Source of the DNA: Arenimonas sp.
GTDB taxonomy: Bacteria > Pseudomonadota > Alphaproteobacteria > Rhizobiales > Rhizobiaceae
Assembly: GCA_019459145.1 (NCBI GenBank)
Contig: JAIBEK010000060.1
Span: 138,681 to 202,680, forward strand
DNA: 64,000 bases
Direction: 5' to 3'
Below are positions 47,204 to 57,012 of the stretch, piece by piece. The notes beneath the pieces are model-generated. The model was not told where the DNA came from, did not search any database, and saw only the letters and a list, made by a program, of their open reading frames with translations. A program made the translations under genes and the position numbers. Position 1 is the stretch's first letter. Each line of letters starts with the position of its first letter.

Positions 47204-47679
47204 CAGTTCTGGCTTTCCTGCGTGCCGGACGTATCGGAAAGCTGGACCATCCAACTGCCCTGTCGGCCCGTGTCGTATTCCTTGAATCCCATCTGCTGGT
47301 AGCCCCGCGCGAAGCAGTCCTGAACGCCGACGATCTTGAACTCGTTCTCGGCGGCGCACATGTTGATGTCGCCCGTCCAGCGTCCGCCGCGGGCAGCATC
47401 CTCGGCATAGAGATAATAGTAGCGCGATTGCAACTCGCCCTCGATCAGCGTCGCGCAGGTCGAGGCTGGAACCTGCCACCAGCCTTCGGTGATCCAGCCT
47501 TCGGCCGCACGGTAGCCGATTGCCACGCCGACGAGGTTCTGGGTGCCGTTGCACACACGGAACTCGGCATGGGCCACCCCGGCTGCAAACAGCGGTGCAA
47601 CGAGAGCACTGGCGATGAGAAAATGTCTGAGATGACGCGCGCTCCCGAGGGCGCTTGGAATTCTATCTTGCTTCAGCAC
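47203..47679 (-). CDS. DUF1036 exported protein
   Basis: A 158-aa secreted protein with a signal peptide (FLIASALVAPLFAAGVAHA, cleavage near 38), then FRVCNGTQNLVGVAIGYRA near 40 and GWITEGWWQVPASTCATLIE, which match DUF1036. Four cysteines (CNG, STCATL, INMCAAE, QDCFARG) could form two disulfides in the periplasm. The gene is upstream of and overlaps pyk by one base, a rhizobial arrangement of unknown meaning. Confidence 0.88.
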   Translation of the reverse strand: MLKQDRIPSALGSARHLRHFLIASALVAPLFAAGVAHAEFRVCNGTQNLVGVAIGYRAAEGWITEGWWQVPASTCATLIEGELQSRYYYLYAEDAARGGRWTGDINMCAAENEFKIVGVQDCFARGYQQMGFKEYDTGRQGSWMVQLSDTSGTQESQN

Positions 47680-47881
47680 GGTTTCCGCTGGAACTCCATG
47701 TTTGTGCGTCGACTGCTTTCTTGCGATGATGGTCCAGGAAAGTCAACGCAATTCTAATCGATTATATTTTTGACATAAACCATCGACCGCGATCTTGGCA
47801 CAAACGTGACCGGGGCGAAAGCTTGCGCTGGTCTTTCCCCCATGTCATCAAGCTTGCCACAACCATTCGCGGCTTTCCTTC

Positions 47882-48679
47882 ATGCAAGAAAACGATGCCT
47901 ATGAAATCCTGGATGGCCACGCCGAGCGAGGCCTCGTGCTTCTGGCTGACCATGCAACCAACCATCTGCCGAAGCACTACGGCAGTCTGGGCCTGCCCGA
48001 CACAGCCTTTGCCCGCCACATCGCCTACGACATCGGGATCGAGGCCCTGACCCGCCTGCTCTCCGCGCGGCTCGGCGTGCCCGCCGTGATGAGCCGCTTT
48101 TCGCGCCTGCTGATCGATCCGAACCGCGGCGAGGACGATCCGACGCTGATCATGAAGATCTCCGACGGGGCGATCATACCCGGCAATCACCCGATCAGTG
48201 CCAAGGAATGGAACCACCGCATCGAGACCTTCCACCGCCCCTATCACGATGCCGTCAGCCGGACGATCGCGACGGTCGCCGCCGCCTCGGGAAAAGCGCC
48301 GCTGGTTCTGTCGCTGCATTCCTACACGCCCGCCTGGAAGGGCGTTGCCCGCCCCTGGCATGCCGCGGTGCTGTGGGACAGCGATCATCGCGCCGTGGAG
48401 CCCTTGCTTCGTCACCTGCGGGCGCCCGGCGACATTCTCGTCGGCGACAACGAACCCTATGACGGCGCCCTCAAAGGCGACACCCTCTATCGCCATTGCA
48501 TGATGACGGGAACGCCGCACGCGCTTCTGGAGATCCGGCAGGACCTGATCGGCGACACGGCGGGCGTCGCTGCCTGGGCCGACCGGCTCGCCCCCATCTT
48601 CGACAGCCTCAATGCCGACCCGGCCCTGCACCGCTACGAGATCCACGCTTCCCGTACGGGACCCTACCCGATCGACTGA
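47882..48679 (+). CDS. N-formylglutamate amidohydrolase family protein
   Basis: A 265-aa zinc hydrolase of the FGase family, which removes the formyl group from N-formylglutamate at the end of the five-step histidine breakdown route or acts on related acyl compounds. Conserved features are LLADHATNHLPKHYGSLGLP, ALLIDPNRGEDDP-like RLLIDPNRGEDDP near 77, SLHSYTPAWKG near 141, GDNEPYDG near 184 and the closing LLEIRQDLI near 216. It is not in a hut operon here; it stands between pyk-DUF1036 and DUF2312. Confidence 0.88.
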   Translation: MQENDAYEILDGHAERGLVLLADHATNHLPKHYGSLGLPDTAFARHIAYDIGIEALTRLLSARLGVPAVMSRFSRLLIDPNRGEDDPTLIMKISDGAIIPGNHPISAKEWNHRIETFHRPYHDAVSRTIATVAAASGKAPLVLSLHSYTPAWKGVARPWHAAVLWDSDHRAVEPLLRHLRAPGDILVGDNEPYDGALKGDTLYRHCMMTGTPHALLEIRQDLIGDTAGVAAWADRLAPIFDSLNADPALHRYEIHASRTGPYPID

Positions 48680-48864
48680 ACAAGCCCTGGCGGATGAACG
48701 GGAATTTGCCGCAATTGCCTGCGCAATTCGCGTCGCGCCACGCTGCCGTGCCACGCAAGACCCGAAGAGTGATCCCTGCATGCAAGTTGGGTCTTGACGC
48801 GAGCCCCGCTTCGCGGCAGTTCAGCCGCACGAAATGAAATTGCCGCTATTCAAGGAGAATGCCC

Positions 48865-49131
48865 ATGTCTGATGCCGCACACGGCGTCGCCCGCGACCAG
48901 CTCCGCGCCTTCGTCGAGCGCATCGAGCGCCTCGAAGAGGAAAAGAAGACCATCGCCGACGACATCAAGGACGTCTACGGCGAAGCCAAGTCCATGGGCT
49001 TCGACACCAAGATCCTCAAGAAGGTGATTGCCCTCAGGAAGAAGGACGATCAGGAGCGCATGGAAGAGGATCTGATCCTCGACACCTATCTGCACGCGCT
49101 CGGCATGATCGAGACCCCGCCGGAAGAATAA
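48865..49131 (+). CDS. DUF2312 protein (GapR-like)
   Basis: An 88-aa helical protein matching DUF2312: [20 protein letters not shown] then [20 protein letters not shown] and [19 protein letters not shown]. In Caulobacter the family member GapR binds overtwisted DNA ahead of replication forks. Start 48865 is preferred since AAGGAG is 7 bases upstream; an in-frame ATG at 48859 is too close to it. The gene is widespread in rhizobia and sits next to the amidohydrolase. Confidence 0.92.
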   Translation: MSDAAHGVARDQLRAFVERIERLEEEKKTIADDIKDVYGEAKSMGFDTKILKKVIALRKKDDQERMEEDLILDTYLHALGMIETPPEE

Positions 49132-49157
49132 TTCGAGCGCCGCAAGTGTCTCAAATC

Positions 49158-49192
49158 GAAAGCCCGCCTGACTGCCTGTCAGGCGGGCTTTC
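49158..49192. terminator. Bidirectional terminator after DUF2312
   Basis: GAAAGCCCGCCTGAC / GTCAGGCGGGCTTTC is a perfect 15-bp stem with loop TGCCT; short T runs on either side. It can end both the DUF2312 gene and the convergent DUF882 gene. Confidence 0.75.
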
Positions 49193-49231
49193 GCTATTCG
49201 GCGTCAGGAGTATCTGTCTCGGCGGTCAATC

Positions 49232-51076
49232 TTACGGTGCGCCGAAACGACTCGGATCGACCGACACCGCGCCCTGCTGGAAGCCGACCGGCACGGCCGC
49301 CGTGGGCGCGCTCAGCGAGCGGCTGACAACCCGCGGTGCCTTGGCCGTCTTGTCGACCTTCTCGAAGCGGTCCTGGTTCAAAGCCCAATAGGAGATCATG
49401 TCCTCGGTGAGGCGGCCACCGGTCATGGCCATGCGCGCAGCCTCGGCCTCGGCCTGACTCGGACGCTTGCCCTTGGCCGGCAGGCCTGCCGCGATCCCGT
49501 TCGCGTCGGTCGTCTTCGGCATGTCGAAGCCGTCGCCGAATTCGCCTTCACCCGTTGCGGGCTTGGCTTTCGGCGCGATGGCCGCGACCTGAACGGCCGG
49601 AGTTTCGGCCGCAGGCTCGTCCATCTCGACCGGCAAGGCGGCACTCGATGCCGGCGCCTCGGGACGCGATCCCGGCAGCGGCATATTGCTGTCTTCGAGG
49701 GCAGCGGCAGCTTCCGGCGAAAGGATCGCCTGCTCGATCTCGTCGACCTCGGCTTCCGGTTCGCTCTCCGCACCGGCCAGCAGGGCCTCGGCCACGGCAG
49801 GCCGCGCAACCGGCACCGGAACCAATGCCGGCTCCCCTTCGACCGCCCCGGCAAGAGCGGGATCGACCGAGGCGGTCAGCAGTTCCGAGGCTTGCGCATC
49901 GCCCTGCATGCCGCGCGGTCCGAGAAGAGTCGGAACCGGGATCTTCATCGCCTGCAGATCGGTGAAGCCTTCCTCTGCCGCCGGCGTGCCGGAGGCGACC
50001 TGCGAAAGCGCATCTTCGGCCGGGTTTCGCGCCGGCGAATACAGGGCTACGGCAAGGCTCGTGTCAGCCGCCGTCAGGGACGGTCGGGCGGCCGGCACCG
50101 GCGCGTTGAGCGCGACAGTCGGCTCCGGCATCGTCAGTTCCGCCTGGCGCGGCGGCGGTGCGGCCGTGGCCACCATGACCGGCGCAGCGGCCGTCACGAC
50201 GGGCTGCGGCGCAACCGAAGGCCTCTCGCTCGGCAGCACGACGTCCTCTTCCTCGTCCTCGTCGCCGCCGCCGAACAGCATCGCGAGCAGGTTCTTGCGC
50301 TTGCCACCGCCCGACTTTTCCTCGGCGATCATGATCTGCTTGGAGTTCACCCGCTTCTTGTAGTCGGCCAGCGCCTGCTGGTAGCCGGGCAGCGGCTTGC
50401 CGTCGGATGGGATGTGAACGGTCTTGCCGTCCGGGAAAAGACGAACCAGTTCCTGTCGCGACATGCGCGGCCAGGCGCGGACACCGGCGACATCCATGTG
50501 GACGAAGGGAGAGCCGGAATTGGGATAGTAACCCACGCCGCCGACCTGCAGCTTCATGCCGATCTCGCGCAGTTTCTTCAGCGGCACGCCTGGAATGTAG
50601 AAATCCATCGCGGTGCCCTGCATGTGCTGGCTTTCCTTCGCCACGCCCTTGGAGCGCGACCGCAGCATGGCATTGGTGGCCGGCGACCGGTAACCCGAAA
50701 CGACTGTGATATAGCCCGACGCCCCGGAGCGTTGGTAGACTTCCCAGACGAGGTCGAACAGCCGCGGATCCATCTTGGTGGGTTCGTTGCGGCGCCAGTC
50801 GCGCACCAGATAGCTGAGTTGCTTGAGCCCCTTGGCGTCGTAGCGACCATTGCGCTTGAATACGACCGCGGCCTTTTCGCCGGTGTGAACGAAGTGAATC
50901 TTGAGGGTGCGGGTTTCGGCAGATGCGCTGGGCGCCAGGCAGAAAAACAGGATGGCACTGACGAGGATGGATGCGACGATCGACAGGACGGTCCGGGCGA
51001 AGGACCGTGCATACGCAGCCGGATGGCTGCGCCCGTTTCCGCCGAAAGGCGCGCTGCGATCATGCGTTATCAGCAA
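49232..51076 (-). CDS. DUF882/M15-type peptidase-like envelope protein, long disordered tail
   Basis: A 614-aa protein. A hydrophobic signal or anchor (VLSIVASILVSAILFFCLAP, residues 30-49 after the chosen start) precedes a YcbK-type domain with the zinc ligands SQHMQGTAMDFYIPG near 152 and FVHMDVAGVRAW near 189, as in M15 peptidoglycan hydrolases. From about 235 on, the chain is Pro/Ala/Glu-rich and probably disordered. TTG 51076, with GGGGA upstream, is preferred; an in-frame ATG at 51157 would add 27 residues. It may trim or link the cell wall. Confidence 0.8.
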   Translation of the reverse strand: MLITHDRSAPFGGNGRSHPAAYARSFARTVLSIVASILVSAILFFCLAPSASAETRTLKIHFVHTGEKAAVVFKRNGRYDAKGLKQLSYLVRDWRRNEPTKMDPRLFDLVWEVYQRSGASGYITVVSGYRSPATNAMLRSRSKGVAKESQHMQGTAMDFYIPGVPLKKLREIGMKLQVGGVGYYPNSGSPFVHMDVAGVRAWPRMSRQELVRLFPDGKTVHIPSDGKPLPGYQQALADYKKRVNSKQIMIAEEKSGGGKRKNLLAMLFGGGDEDEEEDVVLPSERPSVAPQPVVTAAAPVMVATAAPPPRQAELTMPEPTVALNAPVPAARPSLTAADTSLAVALYSPARNPAEDALSQVASGTPAAEEGFTDLQAMKIPVPTLLGPRGMQGDAQASELLTASVDPALAGAVEGEPALVPVPVARPAVAEALLAGAESEPEAEVDEIEQAILSPEAAAALEDSNMPLPGSRPEAPASSAALPVEMDEPAAETPAVQVAAIAPKAKPATGEGEFGDGFDMPKTTDANGIAAGLPAKGKRPSQAEAEAARMAMTGGRLTEDMISYWALNQDRFEKVDKTAKAPRVVSRSLSAPTAAVPVGFQQGAVSVDPSRFGAP

Positions 51077-51264
51077 TTCAATCCCCGTCCGAAAGACTAC
51101 GTCCCGCGTCAACCTAAATGACTGCCAAATGCGGTAACACCATGGCAAATCTGCCACACGCGCACAAGCAATCCATATATAGTGAACGTTTGCCTAACAA
51201 GTGATTAGCTGCTGATATGAGAACACCTTTACCCGACAGTTAACAATGGGGCTTCTTCGCGGCA

Positions 51265-52815
51265 TCATGCCGCGTGTTTTTGTGGATCGTCCGGGTCGAT
51301 TCCGTAGTCCTTGAGCTTGCGGTAAAGGGTCGAGCGACCAATCCCGAGCTTGCGCGCGACCTGGCTCATCTGACCGCGATAGAATTTCAGCGCGAATCGG
51401 ATCAGTTCCTCCTCGATCTCGGCGAGCTTGCGCACATTGCCGGCATCGTCGGTGCTGATGATCACGTTGGCGGCGATATCGCCGGCTGGCGCGGACCTTC
51501 CGGTCGGCGCCGGTTCGACCGGCGGTTCAGACGCGTGACCGTGATTGGCCACATCGACGGGCGCTGTGGCGGAGGCAGTTGCGACTTCGTTTCCACCGCG
51601 TTCTGCGACAGGCGCCGCGGCCGGGCGTTCGGATACCCTTTGCGCCGCGATCTGCGGGAAGTCGGACTCGCCAAGTACCGGCCCTTCGGCCAGGACCACC
51701 GCCCTGAACACAGCATTCTCCAACTGGCGCGTATTGCCCGGCCAGTCATAGCCGGTCAGAAGGGCCAGCGCCGCCGCGTCGATGGCCAGCGGCTTTGCCA
51801 GGCGCTGCTCCGCGGAGAACCGCTCGACGAAGGCGCGCGCCACATGCGGAATGTCCTCCTTGCGGCGGCGCAGGGCGGCGATGGTGATCGGAAAGACGTT
51901 GAGACGATAATAGAGATCCTCCCGGAACCGCCCGGCCTTCACCTCCTCGATCAGGTCCTTGTTGGTGGCGAAGATCAGCCGGACATTGACCTTGCGGGAC
52001 CGCTTGCCGGCGAGCCCGTCGATCTCGCCGTTGTGGACGACCGAAAGCAGCCTGGTCTGCACATGCGCGGGCAATTCGCTGATTTCCTCGATGAACAGCG
52101 TGCCGCCTTCCGCCTCGGCAAACCTGCCGGGGATCTGGCCGCCTCCGGCCGCGCCCGTGCTGTCCTGACCGAACAGCACGCCTTCGATCAGGCTGTGGGG
52201 AACGGCGGCGCAATTGACGGCGACAAAGGGACGGACCGAGCGTTCGCTCGTCGCATGGATGGCACGCGCCATCATCTCCTTGCCGACGCCCGCCTCACCC
52301 TCGAGCATGACCGGAATGACGGAATGGGCGGCCCGCCGGCCGAGTTCCACCGCGCGGGCCATGGCCGAGCTCGCCGCGATGATGTCGCCGAAGCCAACCG
52401 TGCCTGAGCGCGACCGCCGCACGGAGCGGCCCTGCGAACCGTTGCGGTTGAACCGGATGGCGCTGTTGATCGCGGCGCATATGCGCTCGCTCGAGCATGG
52501 CTTGACGAGAAAATCGAAGGCGCCGGCGCGCATCGCCTCCACCGCGCGTTGGGTGGCGCCCTCCGAAGTCTGGACGATCACCGGAACGCTCGCATGCAGG
52601 TCGCCGAGCGACTGGAGGAAGCCGTTGCCGACCCGCTCCGGCGTCGAAAGATCGGCCAGCACCACGGCGATCTCGTTGCGATGCCGGCGAAACACCTCAA
52701 GTCCGGCCTGATCGCTATCGGCGAGATGAACGACGTGTCCAAGGCCTTCGATCGCTGCCTTGAGTGAGCGGCGCTGCGCCGCATCGTCATCGATTACAAG
52801 GATATGAGCGGTCAA
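51265..52815 (-). CDS. NtrC-like response regulator lacking GAFTGA
   Basis: A 516-aa protein with receiver, AAA+ and Fis-type helix-turn-helix domains. The receiver shows HILVIDDDAAQR, the phospho-acceptor in VVLADLSTPE and FLVKPCSSERI. The AAA+ domain has Walker A GEAGVGKEMMA and Walker B LFIEEIS near 246, but the sigma-54 loop reads LFGQDSTGAAGGGQIPGRF, with no GAFTGA. The HTH (VARKLGIGRSTLYRKLKDYG) is intact. Proteins lacking GAFTGA often work with sigma-70. TTG 52815 has GGGAG 7 bases upstream. Confidence 0.9.
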   Translation of the reverse strand: MTAHILVIDDDAAQRRSLKAAIEGLGHVVHLADSDQAGLEVFRRHRNEIAVVLADLSTPERVGNGFLQSLGDLHASVPVIVQTSEGATQRAVEAMRAGAFDFLVKPCSSERICAAINSAIRFNRNGSQGRSVRRSRSGTVGFGDIIAASSAMARAVELGRRAAHSVIPVMLEGEAGVGKEMMARAIHATSERSVRPFVAVNCAAVPHSLIEGVLFGQDSTGAAGGGQIPGRFAEAEGGTLFIEEISELPAHVQTRLLSVVHNGEIDGLAGKRSRKVNVRLIFATNKDLIEEVKAGRFREDLYYRLNVFPITIAALRRRKEDIPHVARAFVERFSAEQRLAKPLAIDAAALALLTGYDWPGNTRQLENAVFRAVVLAEGPVLGESDFPQIAAQRVSERPAAAPVAERGGNEVATASATAPVDVANHGHASEPPVEPAPTGRSAPAGDIAANVIISTDDAGNVRKLAEIEEELIRFALKFYRGQMSQVARKLGIGRSTLYRKLKDYGIDPDDPQKHAA

Positions 52816-53053
52816 CGTCGAGCTCCCGGATTCATTCTGGCGCTTCTGTCGGAATGCGGATTGCAAACCATGGCTCGGGCAAGCCTGCCAGAAAGGACTG
52901 AACATCCAGTTTTGAGAAAAGCTCGCATTTTATCAATCCGATAGCCCCCACCCGACATGACAGAGCCGACACCGGCGGGAACGCACGCTTGCCCCATCGG
53001 GCGGGACTGACTACATCTCCTCGACGATCCGTACGGAAAAGAGAAGGACTACC

Positions 53054-54907
53054 ATGCCGAGAGATTTTGAGCCCGTCCGCACCCTGTCCGCAGCCACCCC
53101 GGGCGCAGCGTCGCAGCCCGAACTCGGCGACCTTCCGCTGTGGAACCTCTCGCATCTCTATCCGTCGCAAACCTCCGAGGCCTTCCGTGGCGACCTGGAA
53201 AAGGCCGCAACCGATGCCGTCGCCTTCGAGGCCCAGTGGAAAGGCAAGCTCACGCAAGCCGCCACGCTGACCGGCGATGAGGGACTGGCCGCGGCATTGC
53301 GTGAGCTCGAGGCGCTGGAAGACCTGCTCGGCCGCATCGCCTCCTATGCCGGCCTCACCTACTATTCCGACATGACCAATGCGGAAAACGGCAAGTTCTT
53401 CGGCGACGTCCAGGCCAGGCTCACCGACATCTCGGCCCATCTGTTGTTCTTCGCGCTGGAGCTCAACCGGATCGACGACGCCGTTGTCGACAAGGCCATG
53501 GAGAGCGATCCGGCGCTCGCTCACTACCGCCCTTGGGTCGTCGACCTCAGGAAGGACAAGCCGTTCCAGCTCGAAGACAGGATCGAACAGCTCTTTCTCG
53601 AAAAATCGATGACGGGCGCGGCCGCCTTCAACCGGCTGTTCGACGAGACGCTCGCTTCGCTGCGCTTCAGGGTCGGCGAGCAGGAACTGCCGCTCGAAGC
53701 CACGCTGAACATGCTGCAGGATGCCGATCCGGCATTGCGCGAGCAGGCGGCCAAGGCGCTGTCGCAGACCTTCAAGGACAATATCCGCATCTTCGTGCTG
53801 GTCACCAATACGCTCGCCAAGGACAAGGAAATCTCCGATCGCTGGCGCGGCTTCGAGGACATCGCCGACAGCCGCCACCTGGCGAACCGCGTCGAGCGTG
53901 ATGTGGTCGACGCTTTGGCTGCGGCCGTGCGTGAGGCCTATCCGCGCCTGTCGCACCGCTACTATGCGATGAAGGCGAAATGGCTTGGCATGGAGCAGAT
54001 GAACTACTGGGATCGCAACGCTCCGCTTCCCGAAACGCCGGACCGGCTGATCCCGTGGAACGAGGCGAAGGACACGGTTCTGTCCGCCTACGGCGCCTTC
54101 GCCCCGGAAATGGCCGAGATCGCCGGCCGGTTCTTCGATGAACAGTGGATCGACGCCCCGGCGCGTGCCGGCAAGGCACCGGGCGCCTTTGCCCATCCGA
54201 CTGTGCCGTCGGCGCATCCTTACGTGCTGCTCAACTATCTCGGCAAGCCGCGCGACGTGATGACGCTCGCCCATGAGCTTGGCCACGGCGTGCACCAGGT
54301 GCTGGCCGGAGCGCAGGGACCGCTGATGTGCCAAACGCCGCTGACGCTGGCCGAGACCGCGTCCGTCTTCGGCGAAATGCTGACCTTCCGCACCCTGCTC
54401 GACCGCACCGCCGACAAGCGGGAGCGCAAGGCCATGCTGGCCCAGAAGGTCGAGGACATGATCAACACGGTCGTGCGCCAGATCGCCTTCTACGAATTCG
54501 AGCGCAAGGTGCACACCGCCCGCAAGGACGGCGAACTGACGGCAGACAAGATCGGCGAGCTTTGGCTCTCGGTCCAGCAGGACAGCCTCGGCCCGGCGAT
54601 CAGGATCTCGGAAGGCTATGAGAGCTGGTGGGCCTATATCCCGCACTTCATCCATTCGCCCTTCTACGTCTATGCCTATGCCTTCGGCGACTGCCTGGTA
54701 AACTCGCTCTATGCCGTCTACCAGAACGCCGAAGAGGGCTTCCAGCAGAAGTATTTCGAGCTGTTGAAGGCCGGCGGCACCAAGCACCACTCGGAGCTAC
54801 TGGCCCCCTTCGGCCTCGACGCCACCGATCCGTCGTTCTGGGCCAAGGGCCTGTCGATGATAGAGGGGCTGATCGACGAACTGGAGGCGCTTGATAAAGC
54901 CTCCTGA
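53054..54907 (+). CDS. pepF: Oligoendopeptidase F (M3 metallopeptidase)
   Basis: A 617-aa cytoplasmic zinc peptidase that cleaves short peptides. The zinc motif HELGH lies near 409 (in VMTLAHELGHGVHQVLAG), with the third ligand Glu in LAETASVFGEMLTF about 25 residues on. The substrate-side GYESWWAYIPHFIHSPFYVY (near 520) is typical. AGAAGGA precedes the ATG. It is divergent from the response regulator gene across 238 bp and followed 21 bp on by pabB. Confidence 0.95.
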   Translation: MPRDFEPVRTLSAATPGAASQPELGDLPLWNLSHLYPSQTSEAFRGDLEKAATDAVAFEAQWKGKLTQAATLTGDEGLAAALRELEALEDLLGRIASYAGLTYYSDMTNAENGKFFGDVQARLTDISAHLLFFALELNRIDDAVVDKAMESDPALAHYRPWVVDLRKDKPFQLEDRIEQLFLEKSMTGAAAFNRLFDETLASLRFRVGEQELPLEATLNMLQDADPALREQAAKALSQTFKDNIRIFVLVTNTLAKDKEISDRWRGFEDIADSRHLANRVERDVVDALAAAVREAYPRLSHRYYAMKAKWLGMEQMNYWDRNAPLPETPDRLIPWNEAKDTVLSAYGAFAPEMAEIAGRFFDEQWIDAPARAGKAPGAFAHPTVPSAHPYVLLNYLGKPRDVMTLAHELGHGVHQVLAGAQGPLMCQTPLTLAETASVFGEMLTFRTLLDRTADKRERKAMLAQKVEDMINTVVRQIAFYEFERKVHTARKDGELTADKIGELWLSVQQDSLGPAIRISEGYESWWAYIPHFIHSPFYVYAYAFGDCLVNSLYAVYQNAEEGFQQKYFELLKAGGTKHHSELLAPFGLDATDPSFWAKGLSMIEGLIDELEALDKAS

Positions 54908-54928
54908 ACCGGAGAACGCTCAAGCCCT

Positions 54929-56086
54929 ATGGCTGACCATCCGCCCCATGCCCTGTTCCGCGACGACAAGCGCGGAGAAAGCCTGCTGTTTGCCGATCCG
55001 CGCGAAATCGTCGTGGCGCGGACGGCCGGCGAGGTGCTGCCCGCCTTCGAGCGGCTGGAAGCGGCGCGGCGGTCGGGTCGATGGCTGGCGGGCTTTGTCT
55101 CCTACGAGGCCGGCTACGCCTTCGAGGAGAAGCTCGCACCGCTAATCCCTGACGGCCGGGAGACGCCACTCATCGCCATGGGCATTTTCGACGGCCCTGC
55201 GGGGGCGGGGCATCCGCTGGCAGCCCCAGTGGAGACGGACGACGAGGCCTTCATCACCGAGCCGCGCGCCGGCTGGGATTTCGACACCTATCGCCAACGC
55301 TTCGAGCGCCTGCACGACCATCTGCGCAAGGGCGACTGCTATCAGGCGAACCTAACCATGCCGATCGAAGCATGCTGGCGCGGCGATCCGCGGTCCGTCT
55401 TCTGGTCGCTTGTCGCCCGCCAGCCGGTGCATTATGGCGCCCTGATCGACCTCGGCGGTCCCGTCATCCTGTCACGCTCGCCGGAACTGTTCTTCAAGAT
55501 CGACGGCGAAGGCTGGATTGAAACGCATCCGATGAAGGGCACCGCGCCGCGCGGCGCAAGCCCGGACGAAGACGAGGCGATCATCACCGCCATGCTCGCC
55601 GACGAGAAGACGCAGGCGGAAAACCGCATGATCGTCGACCTGCTGCGCAACGACATCTCGGCGATCAGCCAGCTCGGCACCCTGTCCGTGCCTAAACTGT
55701 TTGCGATCGAAACCTATCCGACCGTGCACCAGATGGTCAGCCATGTGCGGGCAAAGCTTGTGGACGGCGTCGGCCTTCCAGACATCTTCCGTGCCCTCTT
55801 TCCCTGCGGCTCCGTCACCGGCGCGCCAAAAATGTGGGCGATGCGCATCCTTGCCGCTCTCGAGGCCGGCCCCCGCGATGTCTATTGCGGCGCCATCGGT
55901 TATTGCGACCCGGCCGGGCCCATGTGCTTTTCCGTCGCCATACGAACTCTGACACTGTTCAAAGGCCACCGGGCAGTCTTCAATGTCGGCGGCGGCATCG
56001 TCTTCGATTCGAAGGCGGAAGCGGAATACGAGGAATGCCTGTTGAAGGCGCGCTTTGCGGTAGGGGATCAATGGATTTCTCGCTGA
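54929..56086 (+). CDS. pabB: Aminodeoxychorismate synthase component I
   Basis: Converts chorismate with ammonia to 4-amino-4-deoxychorismate for p-aminobenzoate and folate. The 385-aa protein has LRKGDCYQANLTMPIEACW near 131, SPELFFKIDGEGWIETHP near 180, the lysine-bearing MKGTAPRGASP near 198, then QAENRMIVDLLRNDIS near 229 and LFPCGSVTGAPKMWAMRIL near 291. It is a stand-alone synthase without a glutaminase domain. The following aminotransferase gene overlaps it by 16 bp. Confidence 0.95.
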   Translation: MADHPPHALFRDDKRGESLLFADPREIVVARTAGEVLPAFERLEAARRSGRWLAGFVSYEAGYAFEEKLAPLIPDGRETPLIAMGIFDGPAGAGHPLAAPVETDDEAFITEPRAGWDFDTYRQRFERLHDHLRKGDCYQANLTMPIEACWRGDPRSVFWSLVARQPVHYGALIDLGGPVILSRSPELFFKIDGEGWIETHPMKGTAPRGASPDEDEAIITAMLADEKTQAENRMIVDLLRNDISAISQLGTLSVPKLFAIETYPTVHQMVSHVRAKLVDGVGLPDIFRALFPCGSVTGAPKMWAMRILAALEAGPRDVYCGAIGYCDPAGPMCFSVAIRTLTLFKGHRAVFNVGGGIVFDSKAEAEYEECLLKARFAVGDQWISR

Positions 56087-56700
56087 TCGAAACCATGCGC
56101 TGGCAGCCGGGGGAAGGCTTTCTCCGGGTCGACCAGCATCTGCGTCGGCTGTCGCGCTCCGCCGATGCCCTGGGCTTTCGCCAGCCCGAGGACGCCCTGG
56201 CCCGGCTGAACGCCGCCGTCGAGGGCGACCAGCCGCTCCGCGTGCGCCTCACCATGAGTTTTCGCGGCAAGATCGAGGTCAGCACGACGCCGTTCGCCTT
56301 GCTGCCGGAGGATACCGTCTGGCGGCTGCGCATCGCCGAAACCCGGTTGAAATCCGACGACAGCCTCTACCGCCACAAGACCTCGCGCCGCGAACCCTAT
56401 GAAGCGGCGCGCGCCGAGTTCAAACCGCAAGAGGCCGACGAGGTTCTGCTGCTGAACGAGCGCGGCGAGGTCTGCGAGGGCACCATCACCAATCTCTTCG
56501 CCGAGGTCGAGGAAGGCCGGTTCGTGACGCCCGCCCTGTCGAGCGGCCTGCTGCCGGGCGTTTTGCGCGCCGAGCTCATCCGCGAACGGAAGGCCAAAAG
56601 CGAGGTCCTGCGGCCCGAGGACCTGCATTTCAGAAAACTCTATGTCGGCAATTCGCTGCGCGGCCTGATCCGCGCCGAACTGGTGGAAGGCGATCCCTGA
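56071..56700 (+). CDS. Class IV aminotransferase (PabC-like lyase)
   Basis: A 209-aa PLP enzyme probably acting as aminodeoxychorismate lyase, releasing pyruvate to give p-aminobenzoate. It shows FSLIETMRWQPGEGFLRVDQ, the PLP lysine in LYRHKTSRREPYEAAR near 107, and the conserved ADEVLLLNERGEVCEGTITN near 127 with SGLLPGVLR. It is shorter than E. coli PabC (269 aa). The overlap with pabB argues for a joint role in folate synthesis; some relatives fuse the two. GGGGATC precedes the ATG. Confidence 0.88.
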   Translation: MDFSLIETMRWQPGEGFLRVDQHLRRLSRSADALGFRQPEDALARLNAAVEGDQPLRVRLTMSFRGKIEVSTTPFALLPEDTVWRLRIAETRLKSDDSLYRHKTSRREPYEAARAEFKPQEADEVLLLNERGEVCEGTITNLFAEVEEGRFVTPALSSGLLPGVLRAELIRERKAKSEVLRPEDLHFRKLYVGNSLRGLIRAELVEGDP

Positions 56701-56984
56701 TGTTCATTCTCTCCCTCACCTATGTGAAACCGCAGGAAGAGGCCGACCGCCTGATGGAGCCGCACATGGCCTGGGTGAATGAGGGCTACGACACCGGCCT
56801 GTTCCTCGCCTCCGGCCGCAAGGTGCCCCGCACCGGCGGCGTCATCCTCGCCAAGGGGGAGCGCACCGCCATCGAGGCCTTCGTCGCGCGCGATCCCTTC
56901 GCGGTGCATGGCGTGGCCGAGTATGAAATCACGGAAGTCGCGCTGACAAGGACGGCGGACGGATTGGACACTTTGCGTCACTGA
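56700..56984 (+). CDS. YciI-like protein
   Basis: A 94-aa protein of the YciI family: MFILSLTYVKPQEEADRLME, then HMAWVNEGYDTGLFLASGRK with PRTGGVILAKGER, and the active-site-like ARDPFAVHGVAEYEI. YciI-like proteins form ferredoxin-fold dimers with a His/Asp site; some are dehydratases or hydrolases. The start ATG shares a base with the previous stop (TGATG), so it is coupled to pabB and the aminotransferase. Its link to folate is unproven. Confidence 0.9.
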   Translation: MFILSLTYVKPQEEADRLMEPHMAWVNEGYDTGLFLASGRKVPRTGGVILAKGERTAIEAFVARDPFAVHGVAEYEITEVALTRTADGLDTLRH

Positions 56985-57012
56985 CCCCGACGCGCATCCA
57001 GTGTTCCGCTCC

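Noticed and set aside
47770..47798. Promoter for the amidohydrolase gene (TTGACA at 47770)
   Set aside because: The -35 is perfect but the -10 at 17 bp (TCTTGG) is poor; not strong enough to list.
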